DNA from: a virus
DNA length: 24,936 bases
Reading direction: 5' to 3' (one strand)
Virus record (IMG/VR): IMGVR_UViG_3300027971_000208
Coordinates: 1-24,936 of that record
Below are positions 9,348-16,476 of this stretch, in pieces; position 1 is the first letter of the stretch, and the number at the start of each line of letters is the position of its first letter. The position numbers and the translations under genes are program-made. The notes under the pieces were generated by a model, which saw only the letters and a program-made list of their open reading frames with translations, ran no database searches and was not told the origin of the DNA.

Positions 9348-9749
9348 TTAAGAAACCCTCCTTACCATCTCAAAGGATGATGAATTTGCCACCGTGTAGC
9401 CGAGGCGTCGGGCCGCGTTTCGCATGTCGGACCTGCACATGCCGCGAACGTGCGTGTAGCTGCCGCCGTGGCGTCGATCAAACTCAGCATTAAGTGCTTT
9501 GCCCGCCAAAATTGAAAGCCCCGCCTTAAGTCCCGGCGCGGTCACTGGCCAATCCACCAAAGCGAAGCCCACGCCAAACGTGAGATAAAACACACAGAAG
9601 GCCAACGCTTCGCCGTCGCGCTCTGCAATGTAGGCGTCAGGAGGGAACCAATCGGGCGGCACAGGATGCGCGTTGCGAGTTTTCCACCATGATTCAAGCA
9701 TGGGGTAATCGTCGGGCGTGTAATCCCTCACTGTAATAGGCTCAGCCAT
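9348..9749 (-). CDS. GNAT-fold N-acetyltransferase-like protein
   Basis: A 133-aa protein. The N-terminus ITVRDYTPDDYPML reads like the first strand and helix of a GNAT acetyltransferase, followed by a DGEALAFCVFYLTFG beta hairpin and a C-terminal NAARRLGYTVANSS stretch, the usual end of the fold. The acetyl-CoA loop (Q/RxxGxG/A) is not clearly present, so the protein may be degenerate or divergent. I chose the ATG at 9749, which overlaps the nozzle gene stop by 8 nt. The longer open frame up to 9986 would run inside the nozzle gene and is not favoured. GNAT-like genes embedded among tail genes are common in podovirus-like phages, where their substrate is generally unknown. Here the gene is clearly co-transcribed with structural genes. 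Confidence 0.7.
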   Translation of the reverse strand: MAEPITVRDYTPDDYPMLESWWKTRNAHPVPPDWFPPDAYIAERDGEALAFCVFYLTFGVGFALVDWPVTAPGLKAGLSILAGKALNAEFDRRHGGSYTHVRGMCRSDMRNAARRLGYTVANSSSFEMVRRVS

Positions 9750-12492
9750 AGACTTCAAAGGTAGGCACGATGGCGAGAATGTTTGTTGGCATCGGCCCGG
9801 TTGCTTTGATTTCAATATCGAGGCCGTAAAGGTGGGCGCTATCCACGTAGCAAGGCACAATGCCAGTTTGCAACGTGTTCGTTGTGCCAAGCGGCACACA
9901 CTCGGTTTGCACCGGCAGCGTGTCATAATCGCCCGTTGCGCCGTGCCTGAACATTGCCGCGTAGGTGCTCCAGATAAACACGTCAATTGCCGACACTCGC
10001 CAGCGTCGGCCTTGAGCGCTGCCGTTTTGAAGTTGTAGCTCGGTGCGCATGGGCTTCAAAATCCCCTCATAAGGAAGGCCAATCTTCCAGACTTGAGTGC
10101 CCGTCGTTGATGACACCGTGATTGCGCCGCTCGTCACCACAAACGAGCCCTTCGGGATGCCGTTGCAGGTTGCCCACACGGTTTTTCCTTCCAAGTGAGA
10201 AAGGCCGGTGACGCTGGTCACTGTGCCGGTCAGATTCTTGGTAATCCGGCAGTCTGCATAGCACATGCCGCTCATGTCACTATCGTTCAGCTCTGACCAC
10301 CAATCGGATGGGATGCGTTCCACGTAGCGCTTCGTGCTGCTGTTAATCGTGCGCTTAACGCTCATCCATATTTCATCGGCCAAGCCATCGCTACCATAGA
10401 CAGCGGCCACGCTTTCAACGTTGCCGTCGGTTACGAAGCGCCACCAAGCCACGACTTGCTGAGTCCGTTCATAGACTAGCACGGCAATGCTGCCATCTCC
10501 GCAAACGCACCAAAGCGAGCCGTCTGGCTGGCTAGCGAACGCTGTCTGGACGATGCCAGAGCGCAGGACGTGCTCAGAAAAGACGGATAAGTCGATAGCC
10601 GCGAACTGGTCACGCTCGAAGGCATACGTGAACTCGCGAATTTTCGTTGCCCCACGCTGAACAAAAAGCGCCACATCATCGCCCGACTCTGCCCGAATGC
10701 TTGAACTGCCGAAGTAGCTCTGCCGCCGCGCATTAACGCTCGTTGGCGTGATGGCCTTGCTGCCGTCGCCACTGTTCACAATCCACTCATCGCCACTGGT
10801 GCCGACGGCCAGACCTTCGCGCTGCGAGAGTAGCCATTGAATGCCGTTGAAGTTGTTGCTGTCCAGCGTGATTTCGAGCGGCGAAGTGTCCAAGCTTCCA
10901 AGCGTGAAGTTTTTGGGCTCGTTGATTTCGGCGAGCCAAAGCGTTTGGGGGCTCTTTTGTGTGGAGGCAAAACAGATGCGCTGCTCATGCTTCACCACCG
11001 TGCGAGGGTAGCCGTTCTTGTAGCTCCACGCCGATTCATCAAAGTGATAAGTTGCGGCCTCAAGATACACGTCTTGCAGGACCAGGGCGCGACACTGGAA
11101 GTAGTGCAGAAGGTAGCCTTCCGGCCCACTGTTCGAGCTGCTCGCGTCACCAGGGATTGGATAAACCGTATCAATCTTCACCAGACTTAGCGCCCGCGCT
11201 TCAATGGGTTGCAAGTAGGCAGTCGGCGAGCCGCTAGGCGTGCCAGAAGCAACGGTGAATTTCAGCCGCACGTTCCGCATTCCCGAGATTTCGCCCGTGT
11301 CCGAGATATTGCGGTTGCCGCTGCTGTCCCAAAAGCGTTCAACTTCCCATTCAGCCGTTAGCGGATCTTGCACTTCTACGGCAATCGTCCCGAACCACGT
11401 CCCAACGGTGGAAATGACCCATTGACCCGACATTCTAAGATTGGTGGCACTGGTGCCGCTGGCGGAAAGTGTGCGGGAAAGTTTGGCGTTGGTGCGGGTC
11501 TGCGCTAGCTGAATAACAGTTCCAACCATGTTGTCTTTCCACAAGCGGGCGTTGGCCCGTAGCCCGATGTATTCCCCGGCGATGCCAGTCGTTACGGCCC
11601 CATTGTCATAGAAAATAGGCGTTACCGTTGTTGTTGCAGCCTTGCCGCCCGGATAACTCACGCGGTAAATCTTCGCCGTGCCCGTGCCGCTAGTGCGTGT
11701 CACGATCAAGCGCAGCCACACAGCAGCGCTCTCACGGTCCCCTGGTAGCGCTTCGCCCGTGTAGCGGTCGTATTCAACCGTTCCCGTGCTGTTTGTAATC
11801 GTGTTAACAGTCGTCCAAGTGCCGCCCGTGCCGTCGCCAATGTCAGCCTCTTTCCGTTGCACCTGAATCGTTCCCGTGAACGTGCCTTGCGTAGTTACGA
11901 CATAATTCTCTTGGCAGTAGTTAATCCCCGAGGTCGTGCTAGTAGCGCCAAGCGAAACAGAAAGCATCGCGTTCGGGTCTCTCTTTGCCGCCGCTTGAGC
12001 TTCAACATAGTCGTCGTAGAGGATGGGCGGCCAGTCGGGTTCAAACTGTGAAAGCTGCCAGTTATCATCAGCGATACGAACCAACTTATGAGGCGCGTAG
12101 TCGGGATGCGTGAGCCAGATGATGTCATTCTCCTGGAAGTGCTGAATGGCGAACATCGCCGACTCAGGCCAAGGCGTTGTCACTTCCAGCGGAGAACCGT
12201 CGCTTTGCACAAGCGCCCCGTTGCTCCAGAAGCGGGCTTTGAGGTTGGTTAGCTCGATAACGAAACGCGTGCTAGTGCTGAAATTGAACGGCAGAAAGCG
12301 CGCATTCGCATCGCTTTTAGTGCTGCCCAGGTATTCGGTAGGAGGCCGGTAAATCGCCCCGCCTTGAGGCTTTGGGATGAAGTTCTTCAACGTCCGGCAA
12401 CCATTCAACGCTCGCTCGCTATCAAGCCGAGCGTCAAGTAGCGGCGACATTTCGCCACCGTTAAAAGATGAAATTAGTTTCTTGTTGGCCAT
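9742..12492 (-). CDS. Tail nozzle / tail tubular protein B-like protein (T7 gp12-like)
   Basis: A 916-aa, beta-rich protein. Its N-terminus has the signature of podovirus nozzle proteins: FNGGEMSPLLDARLD, then C(R)TLKNFIPKPQGGAIYRP, then a PFNFS...FVIEL strand. A central part contains repeated Thr/Ser/Gly-rich strands (about residues 150-420), and the propeller-like second half includes LAEINEPKNF, VQRGATKIREF, QVVAWWRF and RYVERIP. The protein forms the tapering tip of the short tail below the gatekeeper ring. It starts at an ATG overlapping the end of the tail tubular A-like gene by 19 nt, and no Shine-Dalgarno sequence is visible. At 916 aa it is longer than T7 gp12 (about 794 aa), probably because of the extra Thr-rich beta domains. 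I am confident in the family and less so in exact domain boundaries. Confidence 0.88.
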   Translation of the reverse strand: MANKKLISSFNGGEMSPLLDARLDSERALNGCRTLKNFIPKPQGGAIYRPPTEYLGSTKSDANARFLPFNFSTSTRFVIELTNLKARFWSNGALVQSDGSPLEVTTPWPESAMFAIQHFQENDIIWLTHPDYAPHKLVRIADDNWQLSQFEPDWPPILYDDYVEAQAAAKRDPNAMLSVSLGATSTTSGINYCQENYVVTTQGTFTGTIQVQRKEADIGDGTGGTWTTVNTITNSTGTVEYDRYTGEALPGDRESAAVWLRLIVTRTSGTGTAKIYRVSYPGGKAATTTVTPIFYDNGAVTTGIAGEYIGLRANARLWKDNMVGTVIQLAQTRTNAKLSRTLSASGTSATNLRMSGQWVISTVGTWFGTIAVEVQDPLTAEWEVERFWDSSGNRNISDTGEISGMRNVRLKFTVASGTPSGSPTAYLQPIEARALSLVKIDTVYPIPGDASSSNSGPEGYLLHYFQCRALVLQDVYLEAATYHFDESAWSYKNGYPRTVVKHEQRICFASTQKSPQTLWLAEINEPKNFTLGSLDTSPLEITLDSNNFNGIQWLLSQREGLAVGTSGDEWIVNSGDGSKAITPTSVNARRQSYFGSSSIRAESGDDVALFVQRGATKIREFTYAFERDQFAAIDLSVFSEHVLRSGIVQTAFASQPDGSLWCVCGDGSIAVLVYERTQQVVAWWRFVTDGNVESVAAVYGSDGLADEIWMSVKRTINSSTKRYVERIPSDWWSELNDSDMSGMCYADCRITKNLTGTVTSVTGLSHLEGKTVWATCNGIPKGSFVVTSGAITVSSTTGTQVWKIGLPYEGILKPMRTELQLQNGSAQGRRWRVSAIDVFIWSTYAAMFRHGATGDYDTLPVQTECVPLGTTNTLQTGIVPCYVDSAHLYGLDIEIKATGPMPTNILAIVPTFEVYG

Positions 12493-13310
12493 ACACCGAA
12501 GTTTCTCACGTTGAAGGTGTCGGGGTCTTCATCGGGCATGATTACCCATGCGCTGCTCTCCATAGCGTCAGTGCCCTTGGCATCGCGCAGAAGCGTGAAC
12601 ATCTCCGCCTGTAGCTCCTGCCGCCGTTGACTGCTCTGAGTCAGCCCAAGCGATGCCGCTGCCGCAAGGTCCAAGGCAAAGACCTGGACGAAAAGAGAAT
12701 CCCACAAAGCGGGGTCTGTGATCTTGGCGACGTAGGCAAGCTCGATTTCGTCAGCGTCAATGATGAGCTTGCCCGCTTCCGTCTCGAACAGAGCGCGACC
12801 AGCACCGGCAGGCATGTCGTTGACGGACAGAACGCGCAGGCAATCGGAGGGCAAGGAGTGCTGATAAGCCCGCCCGAAGTTCGGCGCTTGCACCCATTTA
12901 CCGCTTCCGCTGGTATAGCTGCCGCTCCACGTCGAATCGTCTAGCGTGAAGTTGTTGTTGTCGATCTTGGTAATCGGCCACGTCCCATTAGCGTTCACCG
13001 TGCCCGTGACGCTAACAATGGTGACACGGTTGCCCGTGACAAGGCCGTGCGCCGTGTGCGTGACCTTGATTAGTCCGCCGCTATTAGTCAGCGCAGCGCC
13101 AGAAAACGAGGTATAGCTAATCGCTAGCCGCGCCCGCTTGGTGGCGAAGTTCCAAGGATAGGAACGAAGCAGGGAATCACGCCGGACTTCATACAGGGCG
13201 CGGAGCTTGCGCGCTTCTGGCGTGGTGTCTGTCGCTAGCGTGGTAATACTCCCCTTGTCGCCAAGGTGGAGAAGGGCAAGATTCGCGATGTCCGATTCAG
13301 TCAACGCCAT
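12474..13310 (-). CDS. Tail tubular protein A-like (T7 gp11-like) with inserted beta domain
   Basis: A 278-aa protein. Residues 1-66 have the typical gp11-type start: ESDIANLAL, the ALYEVRRDSLLRSYPWNFA helix and strand, and then RLAIS. The C-terminal part (about 143-278) resumes with YQHSLPSDCLRVL, EIELAYVAKITDPALWD and LAAAASLGLTQS, all usual for this gatekeeper family. Between them, about residues 72-139 form an inserted Thr/Gly/Asn-rich small beta domain. The protein would form the ring between portal and nozzle. I chose the ATG at 13310; the frame is open to 13424 but that would overlap the preceding gene and lose the canonical N-terminus. No clear Shine-Dalgarno is present, only a T-rich run immediately upstream. 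Stop overlaps the next gene. Confidence 0.88.
   Translation of the reverse strand: MALTESDIANLALLHLGDKGSITTLATDTTPEARKLRALYEVRRDSLLRSYPWNFATKRARLAISYTSFSGAALTNSGGLIKVTHTAHGLVTGNRVTIVSVTGTVNANGTWPITKIDNNNFTLDDSTWSGSYTSGSGKWVQAPNFGRAYQHSLPSDCLRVLSVNDMPAGAGRALFETEAGKLIIDADEIELAYVAKITDPALWDSLFVQVFALDLAAAASLGLTQSSQRRQELQAEMFTLLRDAKGTDAMESSAWVIMPDEDPDTFNVRNFGVWPTRN
12890..13097 (-). other. Inserted E1-FCCH-like beta domain in the tail tubular A protein
   Basis: Residues about 72-139 of the tail tubular A-like protein interrupt the usual fold. The pattern is HTAHGLVTGNRVTI, then VNANGTWPIT, then NFTLDDS, then YTSGSGKW. The order H-G-L-x-T-G-x-x-V, N-G-x-x-x-I and F-T-L is what automatic annotation labels as a ubiquitin-activating enzyme E1 FCCH-like domain in many phage structural proteins. 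It is probably surface-exposed decoration on the tail ring. Naming is by pattern memory, and the function is not known. Confidence 0.6.
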
Positions 13311-13365
13311 AAAAAATGTAAAGGCCCGCCGCCGTCCAACACCTAAACGACGACGAGCCAGTTGA

Positions 13366-13383
13366 TGCACGGTTGCCCGTGCA
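13366..13383 (-). other. RNA hairpin with GCAA tetraloop between head and tail genes
   Basis: Read on the minus strand this is a perfect 7-bp stem, TGCACGG / CCGTGCA, closed by a GCAA (GNRA) loop. It begins about 6 nt after the stop codon of the putative decoration gene, in the 79-nt gap before the tail tubular A gene. It is not followed by a T run, so a complete intrinsic terminator is unlikely. A role in partial termination, RNA processing or mRNA stability is inferred only. Confidence 0.55.
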
Positions 13384-13389
13384 AGGTTG

Positions 13390-13854
13390 TTATGCTTGAC
13401 CCGACACGCGGAACGTAAGTTCAAACGTGTAAGTGCAGGCCACGCCGGTTTCAGCGGTCACGTCGGCTTGGATGATGTCGCCGACGCTCAGTTCAACCGG
13501 TGCCGTGGTGCCATCGACCGCAGCGAAGGCAACGCCCGCCGTTGTGATCGTGCCCGATGTTGCCGTCAGCGTCACAGCCGAACCCGTGAGGGGTAGGCGT
13601 TGCAAGACGAAGGCAATGCTTGAACTGGCGTTGCTCACCCGAACCCGCGAGAGTTCAGGGATGAGCACGCGTCCCGGCTTTTTCACCGTCATCAAACGGA
13701 GGAAGTCGGATGTCGTAATGCTCGAATCAATCGTCACCGAGACGACCGCTTGTTCAAGCGGCTGTGTAATCACTCCGGCGTTCGGCGCATTGTTGCGCCG
13801 CGAGAGGTTCGAAGCGATGTCTGCCGCGAAAAATGTGGAATCGTAGTTAGCCAT
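13390..13854 (-). CDS. Putative head decoration or minor structural protein
   Basis: A 154-aa protein located 22 nt after the major capsid gene. It is rich in Thr, Ser, Val and Ala, with few charged residues in the second half (LTATSGTITTAGVAF, VELSVGDIIQADVTAETG), suggesting a compact beta fold ending in a strand (YTFELTFRV). No signal peptide or enzyme motif is visible. Small beta-rich proteins directly after the capsid gene are often capsid-stabilising decoration proteins, and a head-tail or head-fibre role is the main alternative. The ATG at 13854 has no Shine-Dalgarno sequence. I do not recognise a specific family, so the role is inferred from position and composition. Confidence 0.55.
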   Translation of the reverse strand: MANYDSTFFAADIASNLSRRNNAPNAGVITQPLEQAVVSVTIDSSITTSDFLRLMTVKKPGRVLIPELSRVRVSNASSSIAFVLQRLPLTGSAVTLTATSGTITTAGVAFAAVDGTTAPVELSVGDIIQADVTAETGVACTYTFELTFRVSGQA

Positions 13855-13876
13855 AATCTTGGATCAAGTCAGGGGT

Positions 13877-14791
13877 TTAGCTTTCGTCGCAGGCGATGGT
13901 GATAACCCGCTTGTCCCAGCGGCGAACAATGCCCGTTTGCGCATAGGCCGAGATTTGGATGGCGTGACGGGCCGTAGCCAGTTCATCCACCTTGAACTCG
14001 AACTTGTTGCGAGCACCGAGGAATGCGCGACGGGTGTAAAGGAGGCAAGTGCGCACCGAGCTAGCCACCGAGAGGCGGTTGCTGATGATAACCTCGCAGC
14101 CGAACAGACCCATCGCTGGCTTCTCCAACCAAGCGCCGATCATCTTCGCCCAATGGTCCTGAGGGGCCGTTGAAACGAAATAGATCAGGTCTTGCTTTTG
14201 AAGCGGCGACATGACGAGAACCGGGGGCTCTGCCACGATGTCCACTTCGTCGGTCTCCATGATGCGGATGCCCTCAAGGATTTTCCAGGGAGTCATGCCG
14301 CTATTAGCAGCACTGCCCGTGATGACGTAGTTGACGGCGACTTGTTGAGCGGCCGGGAGCGCGGTGGCAACGGGAGCCTCGCGAGGCGAGACGTAGACGT
14401 TACCGGCAGCACCTTCGATGATGATGTCGTCGATTTTGCGGTTCCAGGCGAAGCGAAGGCTCATCATGACTTCGGAGTCAGGAAGATGCGCGTTTTGCAG
14501 ACTCGCCTTGTCGTTGCGGTCGAACTTGTAGAAGGCCTCAAAGTTGCGGATTGCCAAACGGCGATCCTCACTTGTGACTTCCTTTGGGTTCTGGTTGCCG
14601 AAACGCGAGTTGTTCTCGATGAACTCGAAGTTGTTTTGCAGGTCTTTCACCCAGCGTTCCGTAACGCCGTCAGTGATACCGGAATCAACGATGATCGTCG
14701 CTCCCAGTTTGGAATTTTCTTGCTGGAGCTGGGTTTCCCAAGCATCAGCGAACTTAATGCCGAAATCGGCAGGAATGGATTGTGCAGCCAT
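13877..14791 (-). CDS. Major capsid protein
   Basis: A 304-aa protein directly downstream of the scaffold gene. Its features fit an HK97-fold phage coat protein: a helical N-terminal region with FADAWETQLQQENSKL; a core with EVMMSLRFAWNRKIDDIIIEG, which is the spine helix; NVYVSPRE; the MTPWKILEGIRIME helix; the VLVMSPLQKQDLIYF strand and helix; and a C-terminal ACDES end after RVITI. There is no separate protease gene next to it and no obvious N-terminal cleavage region, which fits the separate scaffold upstream. The ATG at 14791 lies after a 175-nt structured gap that separates it from the scaffold gene. Unusually long gaps of this kind in an otherwise compacted operon suggest separate control of the most abundant protein. 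Confidence 0.88.
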   Translation of the reverse strand: MAAQSIPADFGIKFADAWETQLQQENSKLGATIIVDSGITDGVTERWVKDLQNNFEFIENNSRFGNQNPKEVTSEDRRLAIRNFEAFYKFDRNDKASLQNAHLPDSEVMMSLRFAWNRKIDDIIIEGAAGNVYVSPREAPVATALPAAQQVAVNYVITGSAANSGMTPWKILEGIRIMETDEVDIVAEPPVLVMSPLQKQDLIYFVSTAPQDHWAKMIGAWLEKPAMGLFGCEVIISNRLSVASSVRTCLLYTRRAFLGARNKFEFKVDELATARHAIQISAYAQTGIVRRWDKRVITIACDES

Positions 14792-14966
14792 AAAGGCGAG
14801 ATAGGTAGAAGAAGTGGATTTGAAGCCACTGCCCGCGATGCCGAGAAGTCCCCTGCGGGGAGTCGAGACGGTCAGTTCGTGCGGGCGGGAAGTCCTACCG
14901 GAGCCGCCTTAACTTGGATGAATCTTGTTGAACACTTTCGAGAAGCGCAAGAGGAAAGTTGAGTCC
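14792..14966 (-). promoter_or_regulatory. Structured leader upstream of the major capsid gene
   Basis: This 175-nt non-coding gap is the longest inside the late operon. On the transcribed (minus) strand it can form three hairpins: GGCGG/CCGCC (14884-14888 with 14904-14908), TCCCC/GGGGA with a 3-nt loop (14849-14861), and AGTGG/CCACT (14813-14830), the last only about 20 nt before the capsid start. None is followed by a T run. The last has a TTCAAATCC stretch reminiscent of a tRNA T-arm, but no complete cloverleaf is present. Likely roles are mRNA stabilisation, processing, or translational control of capsid synthesis; this is inference. Confidence 0.45.
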
Positions 14967-15896
14967 TTAACCCTGCGCTGCCGCGAGAGCGTAAAGCTCG
15001 TTGACCTTGGCCTGCTTGGCCGGGTCTTTGTGCCATCCAGGCTCAGACATGATGGCCTTAGCTTCGCCGCGAGGGTCAGCGCTCGAAACAGAGCCCTTAC
15101 CCCTACCCGTGACTACATCTTCACCCGTGAGAGCCTTCACCCTCGCCGCCAGCTCGTCACGCTCCCCGCGCACAGCCAGCATATATTTCCACGTTCCAGC
15201 GCTTAGCAGGTCGGCAGAGTGTGGAGTAATCCCGTATTGCTCCGCCTCTTTCAGAATGCCGCCGATTTGCTCCGCCGCCTTGCCCTTGTCGTTGCCGAAG
15301 TGCTCCAACACTTGCTTGGTTTGATCTTGCAAGAACGTGCTCAGTTCAGCGCGGCCTTTTTCCGCTTTCGCAGCCATGGCCTTCGCGTGCCACTCCACAG
15401 CGGCCTTCGCTTGCTTGGGAGGCAATCCGGTTTCATGCGCGAACTTGGTGAAGTTGCCCACAAGTTCATCATCCCATTCGACACCTTCCGGCAGTTCGGC
15501 AGGCTTCGTGATGCCGTAGTCTTCCGGCTTCTCTGGCACGCCCAGGGCTCGGCGGAACTCCGCAAGCTGTTCGGGCGTCGCATCGTCGCCAGGGACGCGC
15601 AACATGCCCTCAGACTTCGCACGCGCTGCCGCCTGATTGTCGTGCAGGCGCTTTACCAAGTCGTTCACGGTCCTCGTGCCTTTCACGGTCCCGCGATAGT
15701 TCTCTTCGACGAGGCTTTCCCAACCGTCAGACAACGCGCCATCCTTCCCGACATACTTGTGATAGTCGTGCGTCGAAGTAGGCGTGCTTGGCGTTGGCGA
15801 ATCTGTGACAAGTCCGGAAACAATAGAATGCCCAGCATCAGCAACTGGTGCCGCGCCGTCTGTGGATTCGAGAAGGAGTGTGTTGTGTTTGTGCAT
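14967..15896 (-). CDS. Capsid scaffolding protein
   Basis: A 309-aa, acidic and helical protein directly upstream of the major capsid gene. The signature PGDDATPEQLAEFRRALGVP followed by PEDYGI is characteristic of phage scaffold or capsid-assembly proteins. A KRLHDNQAAARAKSE segment precedes it and a long Ala/Glu/Lys helix (about 165-240, with KAAVEWHAKAM) follows. The C-terminus is basic-aromatic (PGWHKDPAKQAKVNELYAL), as expected for a capsid-binding helix-turn-helix. It would fill the procapsid and leave before packaging. The N-terminal 50 residues are Thr/Ser/Pro rich and probably disordered. The ATG at 15896 is 6 nt after the stop of the previous gene, with no Shine-Dalgarno sequence visible. 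Confidence 0.85.
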   Translation of the reverse strand: MHKHNTLLLESTDGAAPVADAGHSIVSGLVTDSPTPSTPTSTHDYHKYVGKDGALSDGWESLVEENYRGTVKGTRTVNDLVKRLHDNQAAARAKSEGMLRVPGDDATPEQLAEFRRALGVPEKPEDYGITKPAELPEGVEWDDELVGNFTKFAHETGLPPKQAKAAVEWHAKAMAAKAEKGRAELSTFLQDQTKQVLEHFGNDKGKAAEQIGGILKEAEQYGITPHSADLLSAGTWKYMLAVRGERDELAARVKALTGEDVVTGRGKGSVSSADPRGEAKAIMSEPGWHKDPAKQAKVNELYALAAAQG

Positions 15897-15902
15897 GGTA
15901 AA

Positions 15903-16238
15903 TTATTCAGCGGTTCCGTAGAGATGCGGCCATTTCACCTGATAGTAGCTAGCAAAACGCTGGGGGTCGTATTGCTTCACCCACTCAACCACCTCGGGCG
16001 TCCGAGCGCCAAGTTGCGGAGACATGGGAGGGCATGGCGGGATCAATCCGGCATCATCCGCTTGCGGTGCTTGTGCTACCGGTTGCTCTGGCAATAGGGG
16101 CAAGTCCCGTGACTGCGACAAGTCTTGTCCGCCGCTTTCGACTTCGTGAACGGGCGGAGTTTGGTCTTGCTCATTGGTTGCTAGCTTCTGCTTTTCCGCT
16201 TCGCGCCTTGCGCGTTCTGCTCTGCTGATGTTGGCCAT
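15903..16238 (-). CDS. Small phage protein of unknown function, upstream of scaffold
   Basis: A 111-aa protein starting MANISRAERARREAEK, i.e. with a strongly basic helix, then a Gln/Pro-rich middle likely to be disordered and a C-terminal aromatic part (VEWVKQYDPQRFASYYQVKWPHLY). I do not recognise the family. The chosen ATG at 16238 lies inside the end of the preceding gene (68-nt overlap in another frame). The frame is open to 16325 but that would overlap the neighbour by 155 nt. It sits between the Bbp19-like and scaffold genes and is surely co-transcribed with them. A minor head or assembly role is possible, but only position supports it. Confidence that it is a real gene is fairly high because the gap would otherwise be empty and the C-terminus looks folded. 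Confidence 0.6.
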   Translation of the reverse strand: MANISRAERARREAEKQKLATNEQDQTPPVHEVESGGQDLSQSRDLPLLPEQPVAQAPQADDAGLIPPCPPMSPQLGARTPEVVEWVKQYDPQRFASYYQVKWPHLYGTAE

Positions 16239-16476
16239 GGTCTTTAGGTGGTTGCGTTGTGTTCGGTGCCGCTCGGAATAGAGCAGCGATGACTTCCCGA
16301 CGACCAGCGCGAACAGCGGCAGCAATCGGGTCAGATTCGGTAAAAGGGTTGTGCAATGGATGCTCGAAAGCGCACAAGATCGTCAGCGCTTTATGCCCGC
16401 CTGGAGTCGCCATCATGGCGCTAGCGGCCTCGTCCCAGCCTTCCTCCGCTTCCAGTTGGGCGATAAGGTTGTTCAC
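16171..16476 (-). CDS. Bbp19-like small phage protein next to portal
   Basis: A 101-aa protein starting at a GTG that overlaps the portal stop codon (GTGA). The core ATPGGHKALTIL...FTESDPIAAAVRAGRREVIAALF resembles the small Bbp19-type proteins often found beside podovirus portal genes, whose pattern is F-x-T-P-G-x-x-V/A-L, then a DP...A...G-R-R-x-V-I/V helix. The C-terminal tail (about residues 75-101) is polar, Gln/Lys/Arg rich and overlaps the next gene. The family has no firmly established function that I know of; a head-assembly role is suggested by position only. The coupling to the portal stop argues for a fixed ratio of translation. Confidence 0.6.
   Translation of the reverse strand: MNNLIAQLEAEEGWDEAASAMMATPGGHKALTILCAFEHPLHNPFTESDPIAAAVRAGRREVIAALFRAAPNTTQPPKDHGQHQQSRTRKARSGKAEASNQ

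Noticed and set aside
14813-14895. Possible tRNA in the capsid leader (TTCAAATCC element)
   Set aside because: The element looks like a T-arm, but the stem is imperfect and no acceptor, D-arm or anticodon arm can be fitted around it.
15219-16097. A 292-codon plus-strand open frame across the scaffold gene
   Set aside because: It is antisense to a well-supported scaffold gene and its translation is Arg/Leu/His rich without domain patterns, as expected for a shadow frame.
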